From Porphyromonadaceae bacterium UBA4262 (GTDB lineage Bacteria > Bacteroidota > Bacteroidia > Bacteroidales > Muribaculaceae), in NCBI GenBank assembly GCA_002396085.1, contig DGWI01000024.1:1-53712 (forward strand): a DNA stretch of 53,712 bases, written 5' to 3'. Positions 25,231 through 33,489 of this stretch are shown piece after piece. Positions within the stretch are counted from its first letter, which is position 1, and the number at the start of each line of letters is the position of its first letter. The translations under genes and the position numbers were made by a program. The notes under the pieces were generated by a model, which saw only the letters and a program-made list of their open reading frames with translations, was not told the origin of the DNA and did no database searches.

Positions 25231-26199
25231 ATGGCAAAATATACCTTTATTCTACCTGCCTACAAAGAGAAATTTTTGGAACAGGCTCTTGACAGCATTT
25301 TAAGCCAAACATACCAAGATTTTATCATTCTAATTTCAAATGATTGCTCTCCAGAAAACATAGAAGATATTGTTAACAAATATAATGACTCAAGAATACA
25401 ATACCGGTGTAATGAAACGAACATTGGCGGAAAAGATTTAGCGCTACACTGGAATATGCTTCTTGAGTTAATTGATACTGAATATTTTGTTGTTGCTTCT
25501 GATGATGACGTATATGAGTCCACTTTTCTTGAAGAAGTGGACCGACTTACTAAGAAATACCCAGAAGTGAACTTGATTAGGGCTGGTGTACGACGTATCG
25601 ATAGCAAAGGAAAGACTACATGGGAAGAGTTTCCCTTCAATGAATATTTAGAAGGTTTGAACGCAGAAAAAGCCATCTATTGCCAAAACTATATCAGTTG
25701 CATCGGAAACTATGCTTTTAAAACCGAAGCCATCAAAAAAATAGACGGTTTTTTTTATTCTGAGTATGCTTGGTTCAGTGATATCTTCACAGTCACTATA
25801 TTTGCTCAGCATGGCATGGCCAGTACCAATCAGTTATTATTCAATTTCAGGCTATCACAATCCAATATATCTGGAGGCAACCAGACCCGAGATATTGTTC
25901 GTGGTAAACTTGCTGCAGTGATGAGATATGATCAACAAATGGCAGACTTCTGCAGCAAAATAATTGTAAGAGAGAATGCCTTAGAAAGTAATCTGTTTCA
26001 CTTTCTTGTCCATGCTTACAAGACTAACGTATACCTATTCTTTGGGTACTATGCATGGTCTGTTTCATTACTGAAGTGGTTGAAACTATACAATCAGCTG
26101 AGACATGTGAAATATTTCTCTTATTCTGCTTTTTTTAAACAATATACAAAAGCTTTATTAGCTCGCAAAATAGGCAAGGTAATTTCTTTAAAATTATGA
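25231..26199 (+). CDS. family 2 glycosyltransferase
   Basis: A 322-residue GT-A enzyme. KYTFILPAYKEKFLEQALDS is the opening strand-helix, and FVVASDDDVYES (Asp91-Asp93) the metal-binding motif. The segment INISCIGNYAFKT-like around residue 155-165 and FYSEYAWFSDIF probably form the acceptor side. The C-terminal third is helical with aromatic patches, likely membrane-associated. The gene is AT-rich and overlaps the next by ATGA. Donor and acceptor unknown. Confidence 0.87.
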   Translation: MAKYTFILPAYKEKFLEQALDSILSQTYQDFIILISNDCSPENIEDIVNKYNDSRIQYRCNETNIGGKDLALHWNMLLELIDTEYFVVASDDDVYESTFLEEVDRLTKKYPEVNLIRAGVRRIDSKGKTTWEEFPFNEYLEGLNAEKAIYCQNYISCIGNYAFKTEAIKKIDGFFYSEYAWFSDIFTVTIFAQHGMASTNQLLFNFRLSQSNISGGNQTRDIVRGKLAAVMRYDQQMADFCSKIIVRENALESNLFHFLVHAYKTNVYLFFGYYAWSVSLLKWLKLYNQLRHVKYFSYSAFFKQYTKALLARKIGKVISLKL

Positions 26200-27170
26200 C
26201 ACTACTCAGTATCATTGTTCCGATTTATAATGTTGAAAAATATCTCGCTAAATGTTTAGATTCAATCTTAAGTATTAGCGTAGACAAGGATTTTTATGAA
26301 GTAATACTTGTCAACGATGGCAGCAGCGATAGAAGTGTTGATATTGCAAAAGAGATTTGTTTGTCTAATAGTAATATAAGATTTTATTCTCAAGAGAATT
26401 GCGGTCTGAGTGCCGCTCGGAACTATGGTCTTATTACAGCCAAAGGCGAATACGTATGGTTTGTTGATTCTGATGATTATATCGAGAGTCAAAATATTGA
26501 CAAAATTGTCAACATCATGATGGTTAATAATGACTTAGACATTATAATGGGAACCCATAATTTTGTTGATTCTAATCTTGCTCGGGTTATAAATGACAAT
26601 GTCGCAGATCCAGGCCAAATTATATCAGGGAAGGATGCACTTTTTAATGGATACAATCCTGGAGGCGTGTGGCGGCTCATTTACAAAAGATCATTTTTAT
26701 CAGAACATAATCTTGATTTCCATGTTGGCATATCAAGAGAAGATGTTGAGTTCAACTTAAAAGCAATGGCACTTGCTCAAAAAGTATTCGTGACTGGCAT
26801 TATAATTTATAATTATATAAAACACATCAATACTCTCACAACAGCGACAACAAGAGAGGGAGTCTATTTTAATATTTCAAGTGATATTGTTGTACACAAC
26901 TCTATCATCAAATTCGCTCAGGAGATCAGAGATAAAGAGCTTGGTCAAAATCTTACAAAAAGAGTAAATTCAATCGTTTTTGGCATGCTATTCAATTTGA
27001 TTAGAAATAAAGAGCCTCTTATTGATTTGCCTTTCAAACAACAACTCATCTCCGAAATGCGCTTGAATGGTGTTTATCCTTTAAGAGGGCCCTTTTTGTC
27101 AAAAAAAGCATTATTTTTTAGTAAGATACTTAATATAGAGTTTATTTTGCGGAAACTGCTAAAATATTAA
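26196..27170 (+). CDS. family 2 glycosyltransferase
   Basis: A 324-residue GT2 protein with the standard signature: LLSIIVPIYNVEKYLAKCLD, VNDGSSDRS, SQENCGLSAARNYGL, and VWFVDSDDYIES (Asp91-Asp94). ISREDVEFNLKAM near residue 182 supplies the ED catalytic base motif. The C-terminal part is helical. It overlaps the gene before it by four bases and the stop/start of the gene after it by one base (TAATG). Sugar specificity is unknown. The spacing of 20 residues between DGSS and the QENxG motif is the normal one and is a useful comparison for the gene at 29641. Confidence 0.9.
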   Translation: MTLLSIIVPIYNVEKYLAKCLDSILSISVDKDFYEVILVNDGSSDRSVDIAKEICLSNSNIRFYSQENCGLSAARNYGLITAKGEYVWFVDSDDYIESQNIDKIVNIMMVNNDLDIIMGTHNFVDSNLARVINDNVADPGQIISGKDALFNGYNPGGVWRLIYKRSFLSEHNLDFHVGISREDVEFNLKAMALAQKVFVTGIIIYNYIKHINTLTTATTREGVYFNISSDIVVHNSIIKFAQEIRDKELGQNLTKRVNSIVFGMLFNLIRNKEPLIDLPFKQQLISEMRLNGVYPLRGPFLSKKALFFSKILNIEFILRKLLKY

Positions 27171-28405
27171 TGAAACTCATCCTAATTGCAACCATTTTAC
27201 CATTTGCAGAAAACAAAGGAGGGACATCAGCACTACCCTTTCATTTGTTGAATGGTTTAATGAATTCATCCCGTTCAGCACGCCTTGAAGAGAATGGAAC
27301 GCCAAGATGCATTATCTACTCGTTTAATGCTAATAAGCTGACTCATAATCAGATTGATGAAGTTGCACGGGAGTTGGGCGTAGAGATTCAGCTGTTATCA
27401 TTGCCAAGGTGGTATCGATGGATGTTTAAGTTTCATCTCCTGTGGTTGCGGGTGTTCCTAAAGTATCCTTTTGTCAATTATATCAAGCTCCCACAGCGAG
27501 TTGTGAAGGAGATCAAGGCACAGCAGCCAGACCTAATTTGGGTGAATAGCGAGGAGATGTCTCGTATCCCGAAGCAGTTCCCTGGATTTCGCCGCATTCA
27601 GATTGGGCCTGATGTGGAGTCGTTGTACTACTATCGAATGATGGGCAGGCGGTTTGTGATGAACAATCCCCTTGACTATTGGAAGTGCGCAATGATGTAC
27701 CGCAAGTACGCTCGCATGGAACGGGAATTTTGCAGTGATGACAATTACACTTACTATGCCGTTGGCGAGGCCGACATCGAGCATCTGCGGCAGATAGCAC
27801 CAAACGTCCACAGCAAGTTTCTTCGACATCCACACTATGCAGTTGCTGAGCGCAGAGCAATTCGATTTCACCAGCCGAAGATTCGCTTGCTCATTGCGGG
27901 GCAATATAACCTGTATATGCAGCAAACGGCTGATGAAGTGTTGGAGTATATTCAATGCACAATGCACAATGCACAATACACAATTCGCGACCACTACTCC
28001 ATCACGTTCTTGGGCAAGGGCTGGGAACGACATGTGGAGGTGCTTCGGAATTTAGGGTTTGAGGTTGAGCATATTAAGTTTGCTCCTGATTATATCGACG
28101 AAATTATCAAGCATGATATCCAAGTAACACCCATCACTGTTGGCACTGGGACTAAGGGCAAAGTGTTAGACGCGTTGGCCAACGGGCTGCTGGTGCTCGG
28201 CACACCTTATGCGATGGAGAACATCGCTGTTGAGCATGGCACATCGTGTGTGGTGTGGGAGACACCTGAACAACTCGTTGAAACGCTGATGGATATCCCG
28301 ACACGAGTTGAACACTACGAGCAGATGGCGCAAGCCGGACGCGAGGCGGTACTGGAGCAACATAATCCAGTAAGAATTTCGAAGCAACTATTTTCTTGCA
28401 AATAG
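27170..28405 (+). CDS. GT-B type glycosyltransferase with an in-frame heptamer repeat
   Basis: A 411-residue protein. The N-terminus (LILIATILPFAENKGGTSAL) and the C-terminal GTGTKGKVLDALANGLLVLG motif (about 325-345) followed by ENIAVEHG are those of GT4-like, GT-B fold glycosyltransferases, though overall similarity to well-known groups looks low. Residues about 262-274 (QCTMHNAQYTIRD) are encoded by five tandem AATGCAC-type heptamers and look like an insertion in the interdomain region. Base composition shifts from AT-rich to more balanced after about the first 200 bases. Start overlaps the previous stop (TAATG). Confidence 0.75.
   Translation: MKLILIATILPFAENKGGTSALPFHLLNGLMNSSRSARLEENGTPRCIIYSFNANKLTHNQIDEVARELGVEIQLLSLPRWYRWMFKFHLLWLRVFLKYPFVNYIKLPQRVVKEIKAQQPDLIWVNSEEMSRIPKQFPGFRRIQIGPDVESLYYYRMMGRRFVMNNPLDYWKCAMMYRKYARMEREFCSDDNYTYYAVGEADIEHLRQIAPNVHSKFLRHPHYAVAERRAIRFHQPKIRLLIAGQYNLYMQQTADEVLEYIQCTMHNAQYTIRDHYSITFLGKGWERHVEVLRNLGFEVEHIKFAPDYIDEIIKHDIQVTPITVGTGTKGKVLDALANGLLVLGTPYAMENIAVEHGTSCVVWETPEQLVETLMDIPTRVEHYEQMAQAGREAVLEQHNPVRISKQLFSCK
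27954..27988 (+). repeat. heptanucleotide tandem repeat, AATGCAC family (5 units), inside a glycosyltransferase gene
   Basis: AATGCAC three times, then AATACAC and AATTCGC, in exact 7-base register. The array lies in the coding region; 35 bases is not a multiple of three, so loss or gain of one unit would shift the frame. A shorter copy of the same family is at 38653. Confidence 0.85.
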
Positions 28406-28440
28406 GTTTGTGCTAGTTCTCTCTGAATTATATTTTTTAT

Positions 28441-29595
28441 ATGTGGTTATATCTATTGATTTTTTTAATCGCTGTATTAATATATCTAGCAGCACGCGAT
28501 GAAAATGAAAAGAAGTGGGTTCCACTCGCCATATATTTGGGAGGATTGGGACTATTTGTAGCGTGCGCCGACATGCTGGGTGGTTATGATCGATATATTT
28601 ATGGCGAAGTGTTCGACCAAATCAGTCTAGTGACACGGGCAGGCGGCGATGTCACACAAACTACTGGTTATCGACTTTATCGTACCGAATGGCTTTTTTT
28701 GGCTTTCAACCAATTAATGTCTTTTGTCACAGTTAATCGCTACATTTTTATTTTCACACTTACCCTCATCATTTATACTCTGCTGTTCTTCAATATCAAG
28801 CAGTATTGTGATGACTACCCGTTTGCAGTAATTCTGTTCTTGGGTCTATGGTTCTTCTTTACCTTTACCTACCTGCGACAAGTGACCGCAGCCACTATCG
28901 GCTGGCTCGCCATTCGCTATGCTATCGAGCGTAAGCCCATCCCGTTCTTTGCCATTGTGTTGCTGGCCTTTGGTTTCCACAACTCTGCCATTGTGCTTGC
29001 GCCTCTTTATTTTGTGCCACAAAGGAAGTTCTCTCCGGCACTTATCGTGGTTGGGCTTGCACTTTGTCTTGTTATTGGCATGAGTAATATTATGGGAGGA
29101 ATCTTCGGTGCTGCTGATGCCTTCACAGATGCAGCACGCATTGAGCAAAATATTAACACTTTTGAAGAAGGAGAGTTTCGTTTCGCCTATTTTATTGAGG
29201 CTGTGTTTTTTATTTCTCTCATTCTCTGGCAATATGACTTGTTTGACGAGGAAAACCCTAGTCAAATAACATTGATGAATATGGCTATCATCTTTTGCGT
29301 TCTCTTGTTGTTGTTCGTTCGCTCGGAGAACGGTGGTCGCATGGCATGGCACTATATTATTGGTATAATTGCCACAATCACTTTCATTGCTAAGAATACA
29401 GAGTTTACGGTCATCCGTTCAGGCATTATCATTATGTGTTTATTGCTTTTTCTACGCATCTTCAATGCTTGGCAAATAACAAATACTTTATACCCTTATA
29501 AAACTTTTTTCACTAATGGACACCGCACACCAGACTATATATATGAGCATTACGAGTATGACCCTCAATATGACAGGGATAAATTTTATAAGTAG
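28441..29595 (+). CDS. wzy: EpsG-type polysaccharide polymerase (Wzy)
   Basis: A 384-residue integral membrane protein with about ten transmembrane segments. The EpsG-family hallmarks are present: GYDRYIYGEVF near residue 48, a WLFLAFNQL segment, TYLRQVTAATIGWLAIRYAI (about 140-160) and AFGFHNSAIVLAPLYF (about 177-192) with the conserved RQ and FHxSA. EpsG-like proteins serve as polymerases that join lipid-linked repeat units in the periplasm. With Wzx at 20678 it makes the locus Wzx/Wzy-dependent. The extreme C-terminus (YEHYEYDPQYDRDKFYK) is a charged tail. Confidence 0.85.
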   Translation: MWLYLLIFLIAVLIYLAARDENEKKWVPLAIYLGGLGLFVACADMLGGYDRYIYGEVFDQISLVTRAGGDVTQTTGYRLYRTEWLFLAFNQLMSFVTVNRYIFIFTLTLIIYTLLFFNIKQYCDDYPFAVILFLGLWFFFTFTYLRQVTAATIGWLAIRYAIERKPIPFFAIVLLAFGFHNSAIVLAPLYFVPQRKFSPALIVVGLALCLVIGMSNIMGGIFGAADAFTDAARIEQNINTFEEGEFRFAYFIEAVFFISLILWQYDLFDEENPSQITLMNMAIIFCVLLLLFVRSENGGRMAWHYIIGIIATITFIAKNTEFTVIRSGIIIMCLLLFLRIFNAWQITNTLYPYKTFFTNGHRTPDYIYEHYEYDPQYDRDKFYK

Positions 29596-29640
29596 GTAGT
29601 CACTGGCAATTATTCGCATTTTTGCTATCATTCCACGATA

Positions 29641-30540
29641 ATGATCACCGTTTTTACTCCTACATATAATCGGGCACATCTGCTGACACGGCTCTATGAG
29701 AGCCTGTGCCAGCAGACATACAAGGACTTTGAGTGGATCATTGTGGATGATGGGAGCACTGATCAAACACAATCATTAATTAAGAATTTAGAATTAAGAA
29801 TTAAGACTAATGGTTCGTGTGGCAATTCAGAATTTAAGGGTTTAGGCGGGATTCGTTACATCCGTCAGGCCAACGGGGGGAAGCATCGTGCTATTAACCG
29901 TGGTGTGCAGGAAGCACGGGGTGAGTTATTTTTTATTGTGGATAGTGACGACTTGCTGCCCGAGAATGCACTACAAACTGTGGTGGAGCGTTGGGCTGCG
30001 GTGCGTGATGATGTGTGCATAGGAGGCGTATGTGGTCTAGATATGACCCCTAACGGCACAGTGATAGGTTCTGGATTGGCCAAAGGGGAACAGATATCTA
30101 ATAGCCTTGACATCAGACTAAAATATCATGTGACTGGCGATTTGAAAGAAGTGTTTCGCACATCGGTATTACGAGAGTTCCCATTCCCCGAATATGAGAG
30201 CGAGAAATTTTGTCCTGAAGCGCTGGTATGGAACCGCATCGCACAGCAATACAACTTACAATATTTTAACCAACCTATCTATATCGCCGAGTACCAGGAG
30301 GGAGGATTGACCGACCGAATTGTGAAGGTGCGGATGCAGAGCCCGATGGCTTCGACGACATGCTACCAAGAGATGGTCTCGTACGACATTCCGCTAAAAG
30401 AGAAGATAAAGGCTGCCATCAACTACTGGCGGTTTGCGGCCTGCCTGCCCAATGGTGCCAAGGCTCCAAGACTCGCATGGTACTGGCGCTGGTGCCAACC
30501 TGCCGGTTTACTCATGCACCTACGCGACTCTCGATTATGA
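29641..30540 (+). CDS. family 2 glycosyltransferase with an in-frame repeat insertion
   Basis: A 299-residue GT-A enzyme: ITVFTPTYNRAHLLTRLYES, WIIVDDGSTDQT, NGGKHRAINRGV and FFIVDSDDLLPEN (Asp101-Asp104), with SEKFCPEALVWNRI as the acceptor/base region. Between DDGST (36-40) and QANGG (76-80) there are about 34 residues, against about 20 in the other GT2 genes here. The extra ones (IKNLELRIKTNGSCG) are encoded by a heptamer array at 29778 and its flank. All motifs are intact, so the enzyme may still work. The end overlaps the next gene by ATGA. Confidence 0.88.
   Translation: MITVFTPTYNRAHLLTRLYESLCQQTYKDFEWIIVDDGSTDQTQSLIKNLELRIKTNGSCGNSEFKGLGGIRYIRQANGGKHRAINRGVQEARGELFFIVDSDDLLPENALQTVVERWAAVRDDVCIGGVCGLDMTPNGTVIGSGLAKGEQISNSLDIRLKYHVTGDLKEVFRTSVLREFPFPEYESEKFCPEALVWNRIAQQYNLQYFNQPIYIAEYQEGGLTDRIVKVRMQSPMASTTCYQEMVSYDIPLKEKIKAAINYWRFAACLPNGAKAPRLAWYWRWCQPAGLLMHLRDSRL
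29778..29805 (+). repeat. heptanucleotide tandem repeat, AATTAAG family (4 units), inside a glycosyltransferase gene
   Basis: AATTAAG, AATTTAG, AATTAAG, AATTAAG in perfect register, the same unit as at 2381 and 44772. Twenty-eight bases within a GT2 coding sequence; a one-unit change would shift the frame. Confidence 0.85.
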
Positions 30541-31604
30541 AGATATTGCACATTATCACGTCACTAAGAACTGGGGGCGCAGAGCACTTGATGGTGGACT
30601 TGCTACCGAGACTGCGCGACCTAGGTAACGAGGTCGAGTTGCTGATTTTTGATGGCACGCGAACTCCCTTCTATGCACAACTGGAGTCAACAGGCATCCC
30701 TATCCACACATTGGGCATAGGCGGCAATGTGTATCATCCGCGTAATCTGTGGCGACTGACTAAGTTTTTGCACAAGCATCATTACGATATAGTTCATACC
30801 CACAATACTGCCTGTCAATTGTTTGCCCCAATGGCACGCATCATGATGCGAGGCGGATTCCGACTATTCACTACAGAGCATAGTGCGAACAACCGTAGAC
30901 GCGGTAAGTGGTGGCTGAAGATCATCGACCGCTGGATGTATGCTCGCTATGAGCGAGTCATCTGCATATCGGAGCAACCCCGTATGAATCTCTTGAACTA
31001 CATTGGCAAACAAAAAAACATTTGCACCATTTTCAATGGTATAAATGTGGCACGATTCAGTCATCCCATCAAAGATATCTCGCATAACTCGCAATTTATC
31101 ATCAGTATGGTGGCAAGTCTTAGTGCAGCCAAGGATCAAGACACTCTCATCCGCGCGATGACGCTATTGCCAAAGCAATACCATCTGCAGTTGGTGGGTG
31201 ATGGACCGCGCCGCCCCTTGCTAGAAGAATTGGCGACAAAGCAAGGAGTAGCAGATCGAGTGACATTCCTCGGCATCCGTACGGACATTCCTGAGATTAT
31301 GAAGGCAAGTGATGTGATGGTACTTTCATCGCATTGGGAAGGGCTATCACTGTCAAGCATCGAAGGGATGGCTAGCGGACGGCCTTTCGTAGCGAGCGAT
31401 GTGGATGGACTGCGCGAGGTGGTGGCGGGCTACGGTGTACTGTTCCCCGAGGGTAATTCCAGGGCACTTGCATCAGCCATCCATGGGCTTTGCGAGAACG
31501 CAAACTATTATCGTGATGTGGCTCAAAACTGCCAACAACGTGCACAACAGTTTGACATTGCCATCATGGCTCAGAAATACAATGAGCTTTATTCTTCACA
31601 CTGA
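30537..31604 (+). CDS. family 4 (GT-B) glycosyltransferase
   Basis: A 355-residue enzyme. The ATG at 30537 is chosen because it begins MKILHIITSLRTGGAEHLMV, the conserved GT4 N-terminus with GGAE, and overlaps the upstream stop by ATGA; the longer reading frame upstream is the previous gene read in another frame. The donor domain has ISMVASLSAAKDQDTLIRAM, YHLQLVGDGP, VTFLGIRTDIPEIM, and SHWEGLSLSSIEGMASGRPF (EX7E motif). Probably acts on a lipid-linked acceptor at the inner face of the cytoplasmic membrane. It is the last glycosyltransferase of the first block; 287 bases follow before the next likely start. Confidence 0.92.
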   Translation: MKILHIITSLRTGGAEHLMVDLLPRLRDLGNEVELLIFDGTRTPFYAQLESTGIPIHTLGIGGNVYHPRNLWRLTKFLHKHHYDIVHTHNTACQLFAPMARIMMRGGFRLFTTEHSANNRRRGKWWLKIIDRWMYARYERVICISEQPRMNLLNYIGKQKNICTIFNGINVARFSHPIKDISHNSQFIISMVASLSAAKDQDTLIRAMTLLPKQYHLQLVGDGPRRPLLEELATKQGVADRVTFLGIRTDIPEIMKASDVMVLSSHWEGLSLSSIEGMASGRPFVASDVDGLREVVAGYGVLFPEGNSRALASAIHGLCENANYYRDVAQNCQQRAQQFDIAIMAQKYNELYSSH

Positions 31605-31752
31605 GTATTTAGTGCAGCGATAATTGAACTGATTTTTCTCAGGCAATCCTAAATTTTGGTTAAAACAAGTGTTATATTGGCAATACAATATTTCCGTTTA
31701 CCATTGATTTTCAGCATTTTGCCCACGACGAACTATTTATTTGGAGTGAAAA

Positions 31753-31784
31753 ATTGATTATTTCAAGTTTTTACTGTTATTTTG
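31753..31784 (+). promoter_or_regulatory. candidate promoter for the initiating sugar transferase gene
   Basis: -7-like TTATTTTG (31777-31784, one mismatch to TAnnTTTG) with ATTG (31753-31756) 20 bases upstream. The rest of the 31605-31891 gap is AT-rich and I see nothing else in it. Confidence 0.35.
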
Positions 31785-31891
31785 CAGAATATTTAAGTTA
31801 ATGCTTGGAGAAGAGGAGGCTATTCTTATTGCAGTTCACAAATGCTCCAAGAATGAATGTTAAAGAGTTTCTAAAGGTTAATTACAGTAAA

Positions 31892-32500
31892 ATGTACAAA
31901 CACTTTCTGAAACGAATACTTGATTTCTGCATTGCGTTGGTAGCATTACTATGCTTATCACCGTTGCTGTTGGTGGTGACGGTGTGGCTGCACATCGCCA
32001 ACAAAGGTGCTGGGGCGTTTTTCTTTCAAGATCGACCTGGGCTTCATGGCAAAATATTCAAGATAGTGAAGTTCAAGACAATGACCGATGAGCGGGATGC
32101 AGGAGGCAACTTGCTGTCAGATGCAGAACGGTTGACAAAGGTTGGCAAGTTGGTGCGCTCGACGAGCATTGACGAACTGCCTCAACTCTTCAATGTGCTG
32201 AAAGGTGATATGGCACTCATTGGACCGAGGCCGTTGCTGGTGAAGTATCTGCCACTCTATTCACCCGAACAAATGCGACGACACGAAGTCAGACCTGGCA
32301 TCACAGGCTGGGCACAATGCCACGGCCGCAATGCCATCAGTTGGACCGAAAAGTTCAAACTCGACGTGTGGTATGTTGACCATTTGTCGTTCAAAACTGA
32401 TTTGCTTGTGATTATCGAAACTATCAAGGCTGTCATCCACCGTGATGGCATCAGCCAAGAAGGACAAGCAACTATGGAAGAATTTAATGGAATGAACTAG
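31892..32500 (+). CDS. initiating phosphosugar transferase (PglC/WcaJ C-terminal type)
   Basis: A 202-residue monotopic membrane enzyme that would attach the first sugar-1-phosphate to undecaprenyl phosphate. One N-terminal hydrophobic segment (RILDFCIALVALLCLSPLLL) precedes the catalytic core with FFFQDRPGLHG, KIVKFKTMTDERD, TSIDELPQLFNVLKGDMALI, GPRPLL and RPGITGWAQCHGRN. The size matches small PglC-like enzymes. Start choice: MYKHFLKRILDF at 31892 is the classic beginning; ATG at 31853 would add 13 residues. PglC-type enzymes often use UDP-diNAcBac or another modified amino sugar, which fits the acyltransferase gene that follows. Confidence 0.92.
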   Translation: MYKHFLKRILDFCIALVALLCLSPLLLVVTVWLHIANKGAGAFFFQDRPGLHGKIFKIVKFKTMTDERDAGGNLLSDAERLTKVGKLVRSTSIDELPQLFNVLKGDMALIGPRPLLVKYLPLYSPEQMRRHEVRPGITGWAQCHGRNAISWTEKFKLDVWYVDHLSFKTDLLVIIETIKAVIHRDGISQEGQATMEEFNGMN

Positions 32501-32518
32501 AGTTTTTGGCTATAAAAT

Positions 32519-32549
32519 TTTGCCATTCTAGGAAAATATATTACTTTTG
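32519..32549 (+). promoter_or_regulatory. strong promoter of the acyl-ACP cassette
   Basis: TTTG (32519-32522), a 19-base spacer, then TACTTTTG (32542-32549): an exact match to the Bacteroidota TTTG-N19-TAnnTTTG promoter. It lies 28 bases before the GTG start at 32577, so the cassette from 32577 on can be expressed apart from the upstream glycosyltransferases. Confidence 0.8.
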
Positions 32550-32576
32550 CAGAAAATATAGTAAACCCTAAAAATC

Positions 32577-33230
32577 GTGGTAAAAGACATTGCAATATAT
32601 GGCGCCGGCGGATTGGGCAAGGAAGTGGCTTGCCTGATTGATCGTATTAATCAATATGCTCCTGAACCACAATGGAATCTCATCGGTTTCTTCGATGATG
32701 ACAAAACCAAAGGCACAGCCATTTCACACTTTGGCTATGTTTTGGGAGACATAACCGAATTGAACGCATGGTCGACTCCGTTGGCCATCACAATTGCCAT
32801 TGCCAATCCAAGGATACTGCACATTGTTCACGGCAGAATCCAGAATGCGTTAGTTGAATACCCGAATCTTATTGACAGAAGTTTTTATGTAGTTGACCCG
32901 AAAACTTTGCAAATAGGTCAAGGAAATATAATACAAGGTCCAGGTTCTGTTTCTTGCGATGTCATTTTAGGAAACTTTAACATCCTCAATGGCAATGTCG
33001 TCGTCGGTCATGATGCAATTATTGGCAATTACAATGTCATAATGCCAGGAGCAAGAGTTTCTGGTGAAGTGAATATGGGTGATAATAATCTTTTAGGTAT
33101 TCAATCAGTCGTTTTACAACAGATCCAACTGGGAGATAACGTTACTCTAGGTGCCGGTTCTGTTCTCATGACCCCCCCAAAAAACAATTCTTCCTACATA
33201 GGAATCCCTGCTAAAATATTTAAGTATTAA
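32577..33230 (+). CDS. NeuD/PglD-family sugar O/N-acyltransferase (left-handed beta-helix)
   Basis: A 217-residue protein with an N-terminal Rossmann-like domain (DIAIYGAGGLGKEVACLID, GFFDDDKTKG), followed by hexapeptide repeats from about residue 110 (NIIQGPGSVSCDVILGNFNI, VVVGHDAIIGNYNVIMPGAR, TLGAGSVLM) that build a left-handed beta-helix. His at VVGHDAIIG is the usual catalytic base. Relatives such as PglD and NeuD use acetyl-CoA to acylate an amino sugar. Immediately after it come an ACP and fatty-acid-type enzymes, so here the donor may be an acyl-ACP. GTG start at 32577; no ATG is available nearby. Confidence 0.88.
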   Translation: MVKDIAIYGAGGLGKEVACLIDRINQYAPEPQWNLIGFFDDDKTKGTAISHFGYVLGDITELNAWSTPLAITIAIANPRILHIVHGRIQNALVEYPNLIDRSFYVVDPKTLQIGQGNIIQGPGSVSCDVILGNFNILNGNVVVGHDAIIGNYNVIMPGARVSGEVNMGDNNLLGIQSVVLQQIQLGDNVTLGAGSVLMTPPKNNSSYIGIPAKIFKY

Positions 33231-33252
33231 CTATTCAAAACTCAAGTATACT

Positions 33253-33483
33253 ATGCAATTAGACGAATTCATTTCTAACTTCGCTGACCTATTTGATGAT
33301 ACCGATGCAAGCGAAATCACAGCATCAACCAACTATCGTGAACTTGAAGAGTGGTCTTCGCTGATTGCTCTCTCTGTAATTGCTATGGTGGATGACGAGT
33401 ATGATGTTACACTTAAGGGTAATGACATTACTGGTTGTACCACTGTTGAAGACTTGTTTAACTTAGTTCAATCGAAAGCATAG
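33253..33483 (+). CDS. acyl carrier protein, dedicated
   Basis: A 76-residue acidic helical protein with the ACP pattern: phosphopantetheine serine in ELEEWSSLIALSVIAMVDDE (Ser36 most likely, since Leu follows) at the start of helix 2, and a typical helix-4 ending TVEDLFNLVQSKA. The usual DSL is WSSL, as in ACPs outside fatty acid synthesis. It is not the housekeeping AcpP, which is normally next to fabF. It lies 22 bases after the acyltransferase and six before KAS III, so it is the probable carrier for the acyl chain made by the cassette. Confidence 0.88.
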   Translation: MQLDEFISNFADLFDDTDASEITASTNYRELEEWSSLIALSVIAMVDDEYDVTLKGNDITGCTTVEDLFNLVQSKA

Positions 33484-33489
33484 TTCAGA

